Shown here in pieces: positions 25,896-34,831 of a stretch of 64,000 nucleotides of DNA. The notes under the pieces were generated by a model, which made no database searches, was not told where the DNA came from, and saw only the letters and a list, made by a program, of their open reading frames with translations. A program made the position numbers and the translations under genes. Numbering within the stretch: position 1 is the stretch's first letter; the number at the start of each line of letters is the position of its first letter. The stretch comes from CAZQRP01 sp964596125 (GTDB taxonomy: Bacteria; Chloroflexota; Dehalococcoidia; GIF9; UBA5629): contig CAZQRP010000004.1 of NCBI GenBank assembly GCA_964596125.1, positions 62,001 through 126,000 of the forward strand, in the 5' to 3' direction.

Positions 25896-26924
25896 TCAGG
25901 AGTCAGCAAGTCTCCTCTGCATATACAACGTAATAGCCATCTTTATTGCTTCTTCAAGGCTTTGAGAACTGGCAATACCCTTCCCTGCAATATCGAATGC
26001 AGTACCGTGGTCTACAGAAGTGCGTACAAAAGGCAATCCGAGGGCAACGCTTACACTCTTATCGAAGCCATGTAATTTTACCGGAATATGGCCTTGATCA
26101 TGGTACATTGCCAGGACTGCGTCAAACTCCCTGCCAAGGGCACGATTGAAGACGGAATCAGCAGGAAAAGGACCACGGGCATCTATAGCGAGCCCCTGAG
26201 CTTCCATTATCGCCGGCTTTATCTCCTCGATTTCCTCAGAGCCCAGGAGACCTCCTTCACCGGCATGGGGATTGAGCGCCGCTACAGCGATGCGGGGATG
26301 TTCAATCCCCCACGCTTGTAAAGAGCCGTGAGTCAGCTTCAGCTTCGCCAGGATTCGGTCCCGGGTCACTAAATCGCAGGCTTGTCTGAGTGAATGGTGA
26401 GTAGTGAGATGAACCACACGAAGATGCCCGGTAACCAGCATGGTGGCATAGTCGGTGGCACCGGTCAGACGGGCAAGTAACTCCAGGTGTCCCAACTCTC
26501 CATAGCCTGCCTGTCTCGTTGCTTCTTTATTAATTGGTGCTGTTACCAAGGCCTTGACTTTACCCTCAAGAATCAACCGAGCAGCTTCGTTTATATACTC
26601 AACCGCAGCTCTACCACAGGCACTACATATCTGGCCCGGGATAACTTCGCCTCTGTCCAGATTATGCAGGTCGAGGAGATCGATAGTGCCGAATTGATCC
26701 AGGATCTCGCTGACCGCCGCAACCGGGTGTACTTGCAGTGGTCTGTGTACCGTTGTTATCGCCTCCTGCATAATGACACCTTCACCTATTACCAACGGAC
26801 GGCACATAGTATAGATGTTCTCTGAAGCCAGAGCTTTCACAATAATTTCCGGTCCGATTCCGGCAGCATCACCCACAGTGATAGCTATGATCGGTCTCTC
26901 TTCGGCAGTCACGCGGTACTCCAC
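25896..26924 (-). CDS. pdxA: 4-hydroxythreonine-4-phosphate dehydrogenase
   Basis: The 342-residue enzyme has IAITVGDAAGIGPEII near the N-terminus, the metal-binding GHLELLARL and TTHHSLRQ segments, LNPHAGEGG, and MYHDQGHIPVKL. It oxidises 4-phosphohydroxy-threonine in pyridoxal phosphate synthesis. The related D-threonate/D-erythronate dehydrogenases (PdxA2) are an alternative, and no denK/otn-type partner gene is adjacent. A GTG at 26924 opens the frame. A second GTG ten bases further in is in another frame, and no strong ribosome site marks the true start. Confidence 0.88.
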   Translation of the reverse strand: MEYRVTAEERPIIAITVGDAAGIGPEIIVKALASENIYTMCRPLVIGEGVIMQEAITTVHRPLQVHPVAAVSEILDQFGTIDLLDLHNLDRGEVIPGQICSACGRAAVEYINEAARLILEGKVKALVTAPINKEATRQAGYGELGHLELLARLTGATDYATMLVTGHLRVVHLTTHHSLRQACDLVTRDRILAKLKLTHGSLQAWGIEHPRIAVAALNPHAGEGGLLGSEEIEEIKPAIMEAQGLAIDARGPFPADSVFNRALGREFDAVLAMYHDQGHIPVKLHGFDKSVSVALGLPFVRTSVDHGTAFDIAGKGIASSQSLEEAIKMAITLYMQRRLADS

Positions 26925-27132
26925 GGTACTTGATAGAACAACATTCCGATTATTTCATCCTAATATTCGCCGGTCTATGGCTGCAATACTCCAATTACAT
27001 ATATTACAATGCTACCATTGAATAGAGAAATCAAGCAAAAATGATACTCCACCATTACTGTTATTGAAAAGGAGGAAGAGGTAGAATACAATACGCACAT
27101 TACTTATTGTAAAACCGATAGACTGCCAACTG

Positions 27133-28698
27133 ATGCAAACTAGATGGAACCATAAACCTGGAGATAAGATTTTTCGCCCGCATCGCCTTCGAGGACTACA
27201 TTTAAGACGAGTGCTGGGAATACCGGGACTTTTCAGCGCAGGTTATGGAGACGTTGGTTCCTCTATTTATTATGGCTTAGGCCTGATAGCTATAGTAGCC
27301 CTTGGCGCTACTCCTATTGTTCTCGGCATAGCCGGAATCATCTATATATTCAACGCGCTCACTTATGCAGAGGGCGGTGCCATGATACCGGAAGCTGGCG
27401 GTTCAGCTAGCTTCGCACGGCACGGATTCAATGACATAATTGGCTTTATTGCTGGCTGGGCTTTAATGCTTAGCTACATTGCCACTATGGCTATTTCTGC
27501 ATACACTATTCCACCCTATCTGGCCTATTTCTGGTCAGATCTGAAACAACCATTTATTGGCACTGCTGTCTCTATGGGGATTATTTTATTCCTCATGTTA
27601 GTTAATGTTATTGGCATAAAAGAATCGTCAAGAGTAAACATTATATTCATCAGTCTCGATATTCTCACTCAGATCACATTGGTTGTAGTAGGTATCATAT
27701 TGATACTCATGCCGAATCCAGGGATTTTAGTTCAACACATGTTTGGTGAAGGCAACTGGCCATCTACACATAATCTAATTTTCGGTATTGCCATTGCAGC
27801 TCTCTGTTTTACAGGTGTGGAAACCGTGTCTCAATTAGGCGAAGAAACACTCCATCCAGAAAAGAGAATACCTCAGACGTATGTTTTAATGGTAGTGGCA
27901 GTGCTGGTATTATTTGCGGGCATTTCTATAGTAGCCCTCTCTGCAATGCCACCCCAAGCCTTAGGTGATCCCTTAAATGGGTGGGCACGAGACCCTGTAG
28001 CAGGAATTGCAAATAGCATTTCTGAAATGATAATACCGGAGAAGATTGCTTCCAGTATTGCTTACGAAAAAGCCCCCTATATTTTACTTACCTGGATATT
28101 TACTGGCCTCCGTGGTTTGTTACCAGTCCTGGTAGCTTTACTGGCTGCAAGTATCTTGCTTACTGCTACTAATGCCGGATTAATGGGCATTTCCCGTCTC
28201 ACTTACAATTTATCTTCACATCATCAATTGCCCGCGATGTTGAACCGGGTCCACCAGCGTTTCAAAACCCCGTACATCGCTATAATCTTGTTCTGTCTAA
28301 TATCCATAGCTCTACTGGTTCCTGGATTATTTGCACCCCAGTTCTTTACCAACCTGGGAGCTTTATATGTCTTTGGTTCTCTACTCTGCTTTGCTCTGGC
28401 TCACGCTGCAATACTGAGTTTGCGGATTAAAGAACCAGAGCAGCAGCGTCCGTTTAAGCTTCGTTTCAATATAAAAATTAAGGGCCGAGAGTTGCCGCTG
28501 ACAGCCTTGCTTGGTTTATCTGCAACCTCTGCAGTCTGGATAATTATATTGATTACACAACCTTATAGCCGATGGGCGGGAATTATCTGGATGCTAGTTG
28601 GTCTGATTATATACTACATCTATCGGCACCTGCGTCGTATACCATTGATTAAATTTCATTCACCGGAAAGACAAGCTCGAAAACCAAACGAACAATGA
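27133..28698 (+). CDS. Amino acid permease of the APC superfamily
   Basis: The 521-residue protein has about 12 transmembrane helices. The first has the APC substrate-binding turn GIPGLFSAGYGDVGSSIYYG, followed by YAEGGAMIPEAGGSASFARH. A soluble basic C-terminus follows (RIPLIKFHSPERQARK). Transported substrate is unknown. The ATG at 27133 has no good ribosome site. A strong AAGGAGG at 27068-27074 lies 59 bp upstream, and the frame is open back to a TAG just after it, so initiation at a rare ATA near 27091 cannot be excluded. Confidence 0.82.
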   Translation: MQTRWNHKPGDKIFRPHRLRGLHLRRVLGIPGLFSAGYGDVGSSIYYGLGLIAIVALGATPIVLGIAGIIYIFNALTYAEGGAMIPEAGGSASFARHGFNDIIGFIAGWALMLSYIATMAISAYTIPPYLAYFWSDLKQPFIGTAVSMGIILFLMLVNVIGIKESSRVNIIFISLDILTQITLVVVGIILILMPNPGILVQHMFGEGNWPSTHNLIFGIAIAALCFTGVETVSQLGEETLHPEKRIPQTYVLMVVAVLVLFAGISIVALSAMPPQALGDPLNGWARDPVAGIANSISEMIIPEKIASSIAYEKAPYILLTWIFTGLRGLLPVLVALLAASILLTATNAGLMGISRLTYNLSSHHQLPAMLNRVHQRFKTPYIAIILFCLISIALLVPGLFAPQFFTNLGALYVFGSLLCFALAHAAILSLRIKEPEQQRPFKLRFNIKIKGRELPLTALLGLSATSAVWIIILITQPYSRWAGIIWMLVGLIIYYIYRHLRRIPLIKFHSPERQARKPNEQ

Positions 28699-28812
28699 GT
28701 CAATGGATTACTACGGGCTGGATTTAAATTTACACAAACACAAAATAAGAAGTTGTAGAAGCAGGATATACGTGTAAAATCACTAAATAAGGTACTATCT
28801 ATCGATAGCCAC

Positions 28813-29517
28813 ATGAAAGATAAAGCAGCCAGCGTTAAATCAATGTTCGCTGCCATCGCAAGAAGATATGATTTTCTCAACAGTCTTCTTAGTTTTCAGC
28901 AGGATGGAACATGGCGAAGGTTCGCTGCTTCGAAGGCCAGCATCCCTTCAGGGGGACTGGTCCTTGACGCCGCTACCGGGACGGCTGAACTCGCATTGCG
29001 TTTCGCCAGACAGAATACCAGAAGCACCGTCATTGGCCTGGATTTTAGCTACGACATGCTGCTAAAGGCTCAAGCTAAGCTTGCTGCATCGGATAACGTA
29101 GCTACTATTCTGCTGGTCTCGGGAGACCTTCTGAAGATGCCTTTCCCTGACAATACCTTCGACTGTGTCACTATCGGCTTTGCTCTGCGGAATGTCAACG
29201 ATATTCCAGGCGCTTTTCGTGAAATGGTCCGTGTGGCTAAACCCGGCAGCCCGGTTATTTCCCTGGAGCTCACTCGACCTTCGTCCTTTATCGCAAAAGC
29301 AGCCCACTATCTGTATCTATTGTATATCGCCCCATATATCGGTGGACTGATATCCGGCAGTAGAGCAGCCTACACCTATCTACCCGAGTCCATTCTGGAG
29401 TTTCCCTCCCCACAGGAAGTGACAGAAATTATGTACCAGGAAGGGCTGAAAAATGTAGCAACCTACCGCCTGACCCTGGGCGCGGCTACGGTCCACACGG
29501 GGACTAAAGATGGTTAG
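28813..29517 (+). CDS. menG: Demethylmenaquinone methyltransferase (UbiE/MenG family)
   Basis: The 234-residue methyltransferase has VKSMFAAIARRYDFLNSLLS at the N-terminus, the SAM motif VLDAATGTAELALRFA, and the family block GFALRNVNDIPGAFREMVRV with KPGSPVISLELTRPS. It methylates demethylmenaquinone to menaquinone, matching the quinol-dependent DsrMK complex at the left of the window. Other small-molecule methylations by UbiE relatives are possible. No menaquinone gene is adjacent. Confidence 0.85.
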   Translation: MKDKAASVKSMFAAIARRYDFLNSLLSFQQDGTWRRFAASKASIPSGGLVLDAATGTAELALRFARQNTRSTVIGLDFSYDMLLKAQAKLAASDNVATILLVSGDLLKMPFPDNTFDCVTIGFALRNVNDIPGAFREMVRVAKPGSPVISLELTRPSSFIAKAAHYLYLLYIAPYIGGLISGSRAAYTYLPESILEFPSPQEVTEIMYQEGLKNVATYRLTLGAATVHTGTKDG

Positions 29518-29905
29518 CCGGCAGCAGAACAAACGGTTGAGTCAGGGAACGTACAAAGCATGAAAATAATAACTGTTTTATGTAGTATATTTTGTTTAAC
29601 CGAATGTAGGAGTATCGGGCGATTTAAAGTATTGACAATGATCCTGAGCGGGACTATAGTACGATTACCTGTAACACAACCCCGAAGATAATACAGGTTG
29701 GGGATAGAAGATGGCGGTAGTAATGGTCCCTAAATCACCGGTTTCCATCCGCCGGAGAAGTTCCAGGTGGTGGGCAAACTGGTACCTGTGGATTCACCAT
29801 AACTAAAACAGCATACATAGAATCAGCGGTATTTAATGTGCCCACATTTCTCTAAATGGATAAAAAGAGGGGGCACCCATAATCATTGAAGCGGAGAACT
29901 GAGAG
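29518..29905 (+). other. Promoter plus possible structured leader or small RNA before the DUF72 gene
   Basis: From an expected start near 29667 the transcript would run about 240 nt before the next gene. It contains ACCTGT (29667-29672), ACAGGT (29693-29698) and a second ACCTGT (29784-29789), so the middle element can pair with either outer one. CCCC/GGGG (29680-29683, 29700-29703) and GGCGG/CCGCC (29713-29717, 29749-29753) add further pairing. A 31-codon frame at 29711-29806 (Arg/Trp-rich) has no good ribosome site. I do not recognise a known RNA family. Confidence 0.4.
29632..29660 (+). promoter_or_regulatory. Near-consensus promoter upstream of the DUF72 gene
   Basis: TTGACA (29632-29637), 17-bp spacer, TATAGT (29655-29660). 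Confidence 0.7.
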
Positions 29906-30784
29906 ATGGCTCATTCAGCGAAGTTCTATATAGGCACATCAGGCTGGTCCTACCCTAAGGGCAAAGGCACGTGGACAGGATTTTTTTACCCTCGCAGTAA
30001 AATAAACGAACTGGAGTACTATAGCCAGTTCTTTAATACGGTAGAGATTAACAGCTCATTTTATCGGCCACCAAATCCCGGATATGTTCATAACTGGGTC
30101 CGCCGGGTGCCTGAAGGCTTTCTCTTTACGGCAAAACTATGGCAAAAGTTCACTCACCCGAAAATGTTTAAAGAGGCTACGGGCGAGGAGGCAGTGATAT
30201 CTCAACAGGATGTTGATATGTTTAAGCAGAGTATTGATCCACTGGTCGAATCTGGAAAACTGGGGGCGCTCCTGGCACAGTTCCCGCCAAGTTTTAAAAA
30301 TGATACATACGGGAAACAGATAGTAAACGCTGTTATCAGCACATTCAGCCAGTATAGACTCGCTGTCGAATTAAGACATCGTAGCTGGAGCGATGATAAC
30401 GATACCGCCAAATTACTCCGGGAAAACAACGTGGCCTGGGTACACATCGACGAACCTAAATTTACATCATCAATCGCAGAAGGACTGCCACTGACATCCG
30501 ACATGGCTTATTTCCGCTTTCACGGCAGGAATACAGAAATGTGGTGGCACGGAGATAGCGAGACCCGTTATAGATACCTGTATTCCACTGAAGAAATAGA
30601 AGAGCTAGCCGGTAAATTAAAGCACGCGGCTGAAAATGCTGCTTTAACCTTTGCCTTTTTCAATAATCACTGGCAGGGATACGCACCCCGAAACGCAGTT
30701 GATATAATGAAAACGTTACAGCTACCTCTAACAGAAATCCCCGTACAGGTCCCGCTTAAAGTTGATAAAAAGTCTGAAGAATGA
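29906..30784 (+). CDS. DUF72 family protein
   Basis: The 292-residue protein starts KFYIGTSGWSYPKGKGTWTG and has the family's NTVEINSSFYRPP and the late YFRFHGRNTEMWW. DUF72 proteins adopt a TIM-barrel fold, and their enzymatic role is not established. Length fits the family. The ATG follows GAGAACTGAGAG. It is the only gene behind the promoter at 29632 and its roughly 240-nt leader. Confidence 0.85.
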   Translation: MAHSAKFYIGTSGWSYPKGKGTWTGFFYPRSKINELEYYSQFFNTVEINSSFYRPPNPGYVHNWVRRVPEGFLFTAKLWQKFTHPKMFKEATGEEAVISQQDVDMFKQSIDPLVESGKLGALLAQFPPSFKNDTYGKQIVNAVISTFSQYRLAVELRHRSWSDDNDTAKLLRENNVAWVHIDEPKFTSSIAEGLPLTSDMAYFRFHGRNTEMWWHGDSETRYRYLYSTEEIEELAGKLKHAAENAALTFAFFNNHWQGYAPRNAVDIMKTLQLPLTEIPVQVPLKVDKKSEE

Positions 30785-30823
30785 ATTATGCCGAGCTCAA
30801 TCCATAAAACAACTTGAGTTTTA

Positions 30824-30852
30824 TTGACAAAGCGCCAGGGCATGACTATATT
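30824..30852 (+). promoter_or_regulatory. Near-consensus promoter of the FHA-domain gene
   Basis: TTGACA (30824-30829), 17-bp spacer, TATATT (30847-30852); about 78 nt before the GTG start. Confidence 0.7.
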
Positions 30853-30936
30853 GAATAGACAATACATAGTGTCAATTCAATGTCTCCCATTCAGGAATAT
30901 CCCGACTGAAGAACGTCGAACAGGAGATCGCCCCCG

Positions 30937-31887
30937 GTGAATATCTTAGTTATTTTAGAAGCCCGCAGCGACAATGAGGTCACGGAATACCCCGTCGCTC
31001 AAACGGTAACAGCCATCGGCCGGAGTGACGATAACCAGGTTATCTTGAAAGATAGTATGGTGTCACGCCATCATGCTCAACTGGAATGGGATATGGGTGC
31101 ACTGTGCGTAACCGACCTGGGAAGCAGCAATGGTACTATGGTTAACGGCGTTAAAATCCACCCCGGATTACCGTTCACTCTTAAAGCAGGCGATCGTTTT
31201 ACCGTTGGCAGCTATACATTAACTGTCCGTCTAACATCTCCCATCGAGAGAACGCAGCCTTCCATATCCGGAGAAAGAGACGTTGTTCATACGAGTCCTG
31301 AAGCAGCGGTTGCAGCAAAACGTGGTATGCTAACGCGGAAAAAACTGCTGGCTGGTATAGCCGTAGTGCTGCTCTTACTGGTCGGAGCCACAATCGGTAC
31401 CATATTGTACTGCTACAATCAACTGGAAACCGATTTCCAGGTACAGGAATACTCACTGGAAATCGAAAAACCTGATCTCGGTTCAATAATTCATACTATC
31501 CTTGAGACAGTAAAAGGGGACCCGCTGGCTGCCACTGAGATAATTAAAGGGCTCAATGTTGAAGGTACTGTAGTTATTAGCAATCCCAGCTTCATTACAC
31601 TCCACATCCCGGCCATAAAACACAAGGCTTTTACCGAAGGTAAAGATTCGCCGGATATTATTCAGACAGAGGCAATGTCTATTGCCCCACATAGCCATGA
31701 GTCTCAACGGCTCAGTTTATTTATCGACCTCGACGAGTTACCGGAACTGGCGCTTAACACCCTTGCCAGCGGTGGCACAGTCAAGACCAGAGTAGTATCG
31801 GAAATCCCGGTGGGTATTTTCACAATAACAAAGACCAGTATTGTGGAAACCAGCGTGACCAATCCGCTGTCATCCTACATGAAGTAG
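30937..31887 (+). CDS. FHA-domain single-pass membrane protein
   Basis: GTG at 30937 follows CAGGAG. Residues of about 20-90 are a forkhead-associated domain with the phosphothreonine-binding residues in TAIGRSDDNQV, SRHHAQLEW and DLGSSNGTMVNG. A transmembrane helix follows at about 132-155 (LLAGIAVVLLLLVGATIGTI). The remaining 160 residues look beta-rich and resemble LEA-type (water stress/hypersensitive) domains. With the FHA domain inside the cell it could relay Ser/Thr kinase signals to an envelope domain. No kinase or phosphatase gene is adjacent. Confidence 0.8.
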   Translation: MNILVILEARSDNEVTEYPVAQTVTAIGRSDDNQVILKDSMVSRHHAQLEWDMGALCVTDLGSSNGTMVNGVKIHPGLPFTLKAGDRFTVGSYTLTVRLTSPIERTQPSISGERDVVHTSPEAAVAAKRGMLTRKKLLAGIAVVLLLLVGATIGTILYCYNQLETDFQVQEYSLEIEKPDLGSIIHTILETVKGDPLAATEIIKGLNVEGTVVISNPSFITLHIPAIKHKAFTEGKDSPDIIQTEAMSIAPHSHESQRLSLFIDLDELPELALNTLASGGTVKTRVVSEIPVGIFTITKTSIVETSVTNPLSSYMK

Positions 31888-32000
31888 TCCCGAAAGGTCC
31901 CGGTAGTTGATTTAGCCGATGCCGCCACGGCTGCAAGTATAGTTATAAATTCCTGGTTAATCCGGTAACGCTGCGACATCATGTAAGACTTTGCTTTGTA

Positions 32001-32621
32001 TTAAACCTTCGGCACTATCATAGTAAAAAGCTCACGGGTACGGGTGTATTTACCATCCCCCATTCTTCCGATTACACGCAGAGCTGATACGTCTATAACA
32101 CCATCCTGATAGAGGTCATCACGTACATGTACTCTCAATACTTCCGCCAGCACCATTTCGCCTATAACCTCGGGCTTGCCAATCTGGAGAATCTCGGTAA
32201 CTCGACACTCCAGATTAATCGGAGACTCTACTATCCTTGGTGCCGTAACCAGGTCACTTGGAGCAGTTGTTAGCTGAGCCAACTCTACTTCACTCACGTC
32301 AGATGGATAGAAACCGGCAGTCAGGTTCATCGCCTCAGCAACATCTTCGGTAACCACATTGACGACAAACTCTCCGGTCTCCTCCATGTTCCTCAGAGTG
32401 TCTTTTTTCTTTACCTGTTTTCCCGATCGAATCCAGTGTGGTGAAACAAAGATCAATGGAACAGGTCCATAGAAGACAATGTTAAAAAGACTATAGGGAG
32501 CTAAATTCACTATGCCATTTTTCCCAATTGTCGAAATCCATCCGATCGGCCTGGGAACTACAACACTGCCCATAAACCTCCTGCGTCCGTCAGTCGTTAA
32601 ATTTTTAGGGTCTACTTTCAT
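32001..32621 (-). CDS. Flavin reductase-like FMN-binding protein
   Basis: The 206-residue protein has the flavin-reductase-like fold pattern: RRFMGSVVVPRPIGWISTIG, then NLAPYSLFNIVFYGPVPLIF and TLRNMEETGEFVVNVVTE. Such proteins bind FMN and act as NAD(P)H:flavin reductases or as electron carriers in anaerobes. An AGGAGG-type ribosome site precedes the ATG. It is followed by the convergent FHA gene. The flavodoxin-like gene further upstream has the same direction, with 142 bp between this gene and the 125-residue gene. Confidence 0.85.
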   Translation of the reverse strand: MKVDPKNLTTDGRRRFMGSVVVPRPIGWISTIGKNGIVNLAPYSLFNIVFYGPVPLIFVSPHWIRSGKQVKKKDTLRNMEETGEFVVNVVTEDVAEAMNLTAGFYPSDVSEVELAQLTTAPSDLVTAPRIVESPINLECRVTEILQIGKPEVIGEMVLAEVLRVHVRDDLYQDGVIDVSALRVIGRMGDGKYTRTRELFTMIVPKV

Positions 32622-32763
32622 CTTACCTCCTTACGTTGTGAAAGCCAGAAGTTAATAATAAAAGCTCTATATCGTATCCTGATCTCCGCTTATACGTGAC
32701 ATACCCTTAAAGTTTTTACCTCAGTTTCTGTGTGGTCGCCCGTCGTCATACCCTGCCCTGTCT

Positions 32764-33141
32764 TCAGGCCCATCCGTCATTTTCATCAAAAACCCGGGAG
32801 ATGATTTGTTTTCCCCGTTCACTGCTTCCCCAGGTGGCGAAGACAGTACGAGGGGCTCGATATTTCCTGACCAGCTCCCTTATCGTTTCTGCGAATGAAT
32901 CTTCATCCTGTGAGGTTACCGTAATGACATCCTGGCTTATTTCTTCAATGGCATGGTCTATAGTCTCTTCTCTGATCATGTCACCGCTTACCTGAGCAGT
33001 CTTACCTTCTATTTTTTCCAGCTCAATGATCGCACCACATTTCCCGGCTATATCATCCAGGTCCCGTTCCATAATAGGTACCGCAGGTCCCGAGACAAGG
33101 CCCAGTGGAAAGTATCGTAGTTTCGCCATAATATCTGCCAT
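32764..33141 (-). CDS. Conserved-looking hypothetical protein cotranscribed with a flavoprotein
   Basis: I do not recognise this 125-residue protein. It is acidic and soluble, with no signal or membrane segment. It starts MAKLRYFPLGLVSGPAVP after a short leader, and the middle is helical and charged. GAGGTGA precedes the ATG at 33141, which lies four bases after the stop of the flavodoxin-like gene, so the two are an operon. A second start at 33129 is possible. Confidence 0.6.
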   Translation of the reverse strand: MADIMAKLRYFPLGLVSGPAVPIMERDLDDIAGKCGAIIELEKIEGKTAQVSGDMIREETIDHAIEEISQDVITVTSQDEDSFAETIRELVRKYRAPRTVFATWGSSERGKQIISRVFDENDGWA

Positions 33142-33145
33142 GTAT

Positions 33146-34045
33146 TCACCTCGTTTCGTTATTTGGTATCGTGGGGCGGTTAATATCCAGATATTGACTG
33201 TATTTCGCCCGTTTTTCCTTGAAGAGCGACCATGTTCTGGTAAAGTAATCTTTGGAAGGTTTTATCTCATAGGTAAAGTGCCGATACATGTTTTCAAATG
33301 AAAAACGGTACCACGGTAATTGTTCTTCAGGAAAATGAACTTTAATCACACCGTTTTCCACACTAGCTGTACCGCGTATGCCACAGATACCACATTCTAC
33401 CGTAGCATTATCTTTGAGGATACGTATATCGCGCTCATGACAGATCGGACATATGCCCGGCTCACCCCTGTAGGAGTGGTCACCTGTTTTGATCGCCTCA
33501 ACCATTTCGATACCGATCAAACGTGCTTTATCCAGTGCTCCCTGATCTGCAGCTACTTCGCTCATTGCCTGTACATGTACCAACAATTTGTCGACGATAT
33601 CCATACCAAGCTGATGTAACAGGATTGTGGGCTGAAGTAAAGCATACGAAGTCCACCCCCGGGTAGCATAAGGAACGATTATTGCAGCAGGTCTCCCCTG
33701 AACTTCAGACGGCTGACTTAACAAAATAAATAAACGGTCGATGAACTGTTTCACAATCGCCTGGACCTCCAGAAAATAGCAGGGGGAACCAAGTATCAGA
33801 CCATCATACTGGTAAATTTTTTTCAGGAGAAAATCATGATCATCTTTATCCTTATTCTTGCACCCTTTTGCTCCAAACAGGCACGTAGCGTCTCCCTCGC
33901 AGGCGAGTACATTGTAGTCGTTCCATCTGATGACCTCTGCTTCAGCGCCTCGTTCTTCGGCAGCCATTAACGCTTCCTTTACTAATATCTCGGTATTTCC
34001 GAGCTTTCTACAGCTCGCTACAATTCCAAGAATTTTCATTGGCAT
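33146..34045 (-). CDS. NADPH-dependent FMN reductase / flavodoxin-like protein with a C-terminal zinc ribbon
   Basis: The 299-residue protein has an N-terminal flavodoxin-like domain (ILGIVASCRKLGNTEILVKE; ILGSPCYFLEVQAIVKQFID). A cysteine group, LACEGDATCLFGAKGCKNKD, resembles the Fe-S-binding loop of iron-sulfur flavoproteins. A C-terminal zinc ribbon (CPICHERD and CGICGIRG, residues of about 200-235) is followed by a hydrophobic-aromatic tail. It is likely to carry FMN and to transfer electrons in the cytoplasm. AAAGGAG precedes the start. Its promoter carries a palindrome related to the one before the divergent gene at 34430. Confidence 0.8.
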   Translation of the reverse strand: MPMKILGIVASCRKLGNTEILVKEALMAAEERGAEAEVIRWNDYNVLACEGDATCLFGAKGCKNKDKDDHDFLLKKIYQYDGLILGSPCYFLEVQAIVKQFIDRLFILLSQPSEVQGRPAAIIVPYATRGWTSYALLQPTILLHQLGMDIVDKLLVHVQAMSEVAADQGALDKARLIGIEMVEAIKTGDHSYRGEPGICPICHERDIRILKDNATVECGICGIRGTASVENGVIKVHFPEEQLPWYRFSFENMYRHFTYEIKPSKDYFTRTWSLFKEKRAKYSQYLDINRPTIPNNETR

Positions 34046-34063
34046 CGTACTCCTTTCAAATTT

Positions 34064-34113
34064 GCATATGGTATATGCAGGCCATTATAATTTACTTTAA
34101 CAGCCATTATCAA
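34064..34113 (-). promoter_or_regulatory. Promoter of the flavoprotein operon with palindrome at the start point
   Basis: On the minus strand TTGATA, 18 bp, TATAAT form the promoter. Five bases after the -10 comes GCATAT-ACC-ATATGC (34064-34078), an inverted repeat covering the expected +1. Confidence 0.6.
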
Positions 34114-34258
34114 TGAATTAATGCAGTGAGCGCAGCGTCCCAGTTGACGATCACCAGTTATTCGAGAACCAAGGCCAGCCCTGTTTCAAATTGTATGGAA
34201 ATAGCTACGAGATGGCACAGATCCCGGATACGTTTTTCTCCTTTAGGCCAGCAGAGTC

Positions 34259-34319
34259 TTGACATGCAAAATTGACTATGCTAACATATGGTATACGGCA
34301 AACGGTTGCCGTATACCAT
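34259..34319 (+). promoter_or_regulatory. Promoter with a perfect 14-bp inverted repeat directly after the -10
   Basis: TTGACA (34259-34264), 17 bp, TAACAT (34282-34287). ATGGTATACGGCAA (34288-34301) and its exact complement TTGCCGTATACCAT (34306-34319) follow with a 4-base gap. The outer part shares CATATGGTATA with the leftward operator. Confidence 0.65.
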
Positions 34320-34339
34320 TTAAAAGATGGAGGTGTACG

Positions 34340-34357
34340 ATGGGCGTTCTAATATAA
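34340..34357 (+). CDS. Five-codon leader minigene (MGVLI)
   Basis: ATGGGCGTTCTAATATAA is preceded by GATGGAGG six bases upstream, a ribosome site as strong as that of the main gene 72 bp downstream. It may be a translated leader or the stub of a lost gene. No attenuator hairpin is evident. Confidence 0.3.
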   Translation: MGVLI

Positions 34358-34429
34358 AAAATCGTTGATTAGCACTATGTAATGAATATGCTTATCCGAT
34401 CGATTTTGCAAACTTAAAGGAGGTACATC

Positions 34430-34798
34430 ATGTCATACAATTGGGGACCACATTATATCGTTCCTTCACAGACATTGAAAAGCTACTCCGGTAATGTTCA
34501 ACTACGGGAGGAATTTGACGAAGACCTGTTGCGTAAGGAGTTAGAAAATTTAGGACTCTCAGGTCCTATCGTTAAAATTTCCAATCCCTGGTACTTTCGA
34601 AAGAAGAGCACAGACACATGGATTAAAATCGGGGAGTCCAATGACAGGCATGAGAATTTTCCCATGAGATGGGACACAACAGCTCTGGATAACGGTCAAT
34701 ATGAGATACTGGGATTAATGCATGTCTTTGTTAAAAAGGGCGATGAGGAAAAGGCCATCGCCCGGGAAAACGTGGTCGAAGTTACAGTTCAGAATTAG
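34430..34798 (+). CDS. Small protein of unknown function
   Basis: I do not recognise this 122-residue product. It is soluble, has no signal peptide, and looks beta-rich with aromatic residues (YNWGPHYIVPSQ, NPWYFRKKSTDTWIKIGE, MRWDTTALDNGQYEI). That resembles an Ig-like or other beta-sandwich fold, especially the DNGQYE turn. AAAGGAGG lies before the ATG, and the dedicated promoter/operator at 34259-34319 supports it as a real gene. The shared operator core suggests coregulation with the divergent flavoprotein operon. Confidence 0.65.
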   Translation: MSYNWGPHYIVPSQTLKSYSGNVQLREEFDEDLLRKELENLGLSGPIVKISNPWYFRKKSTDTWIKIGESNDRHENFPMRWDTTALDNGQYEILGLMHVFVKKGDEEKAIARENVVEVTVQN

Positions 34799-34831
34799 AC
34801 CATTAGATGCAAACAGAAGAAAGGATTCCGG

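Larger units (their letters stand above)
34046..34429. other. Divergent regulatory region with two related operators
   Basis: It holds the leftward promoter and operator (34064-34113), the rightward promoter and a 14-bp inverted repeat (34259-34319), and a five-codon leader frame (34340-34357). About 145 bp in the middle show nothing recognisable. Confidence 0.55.

Noticed and set aside
29711..29806. 31-codon Arg/Trp-rich small gene.
   Set aside because: It has no clear ribosome site and overlaps predicted RNA stems, so it is left as part of the leader.
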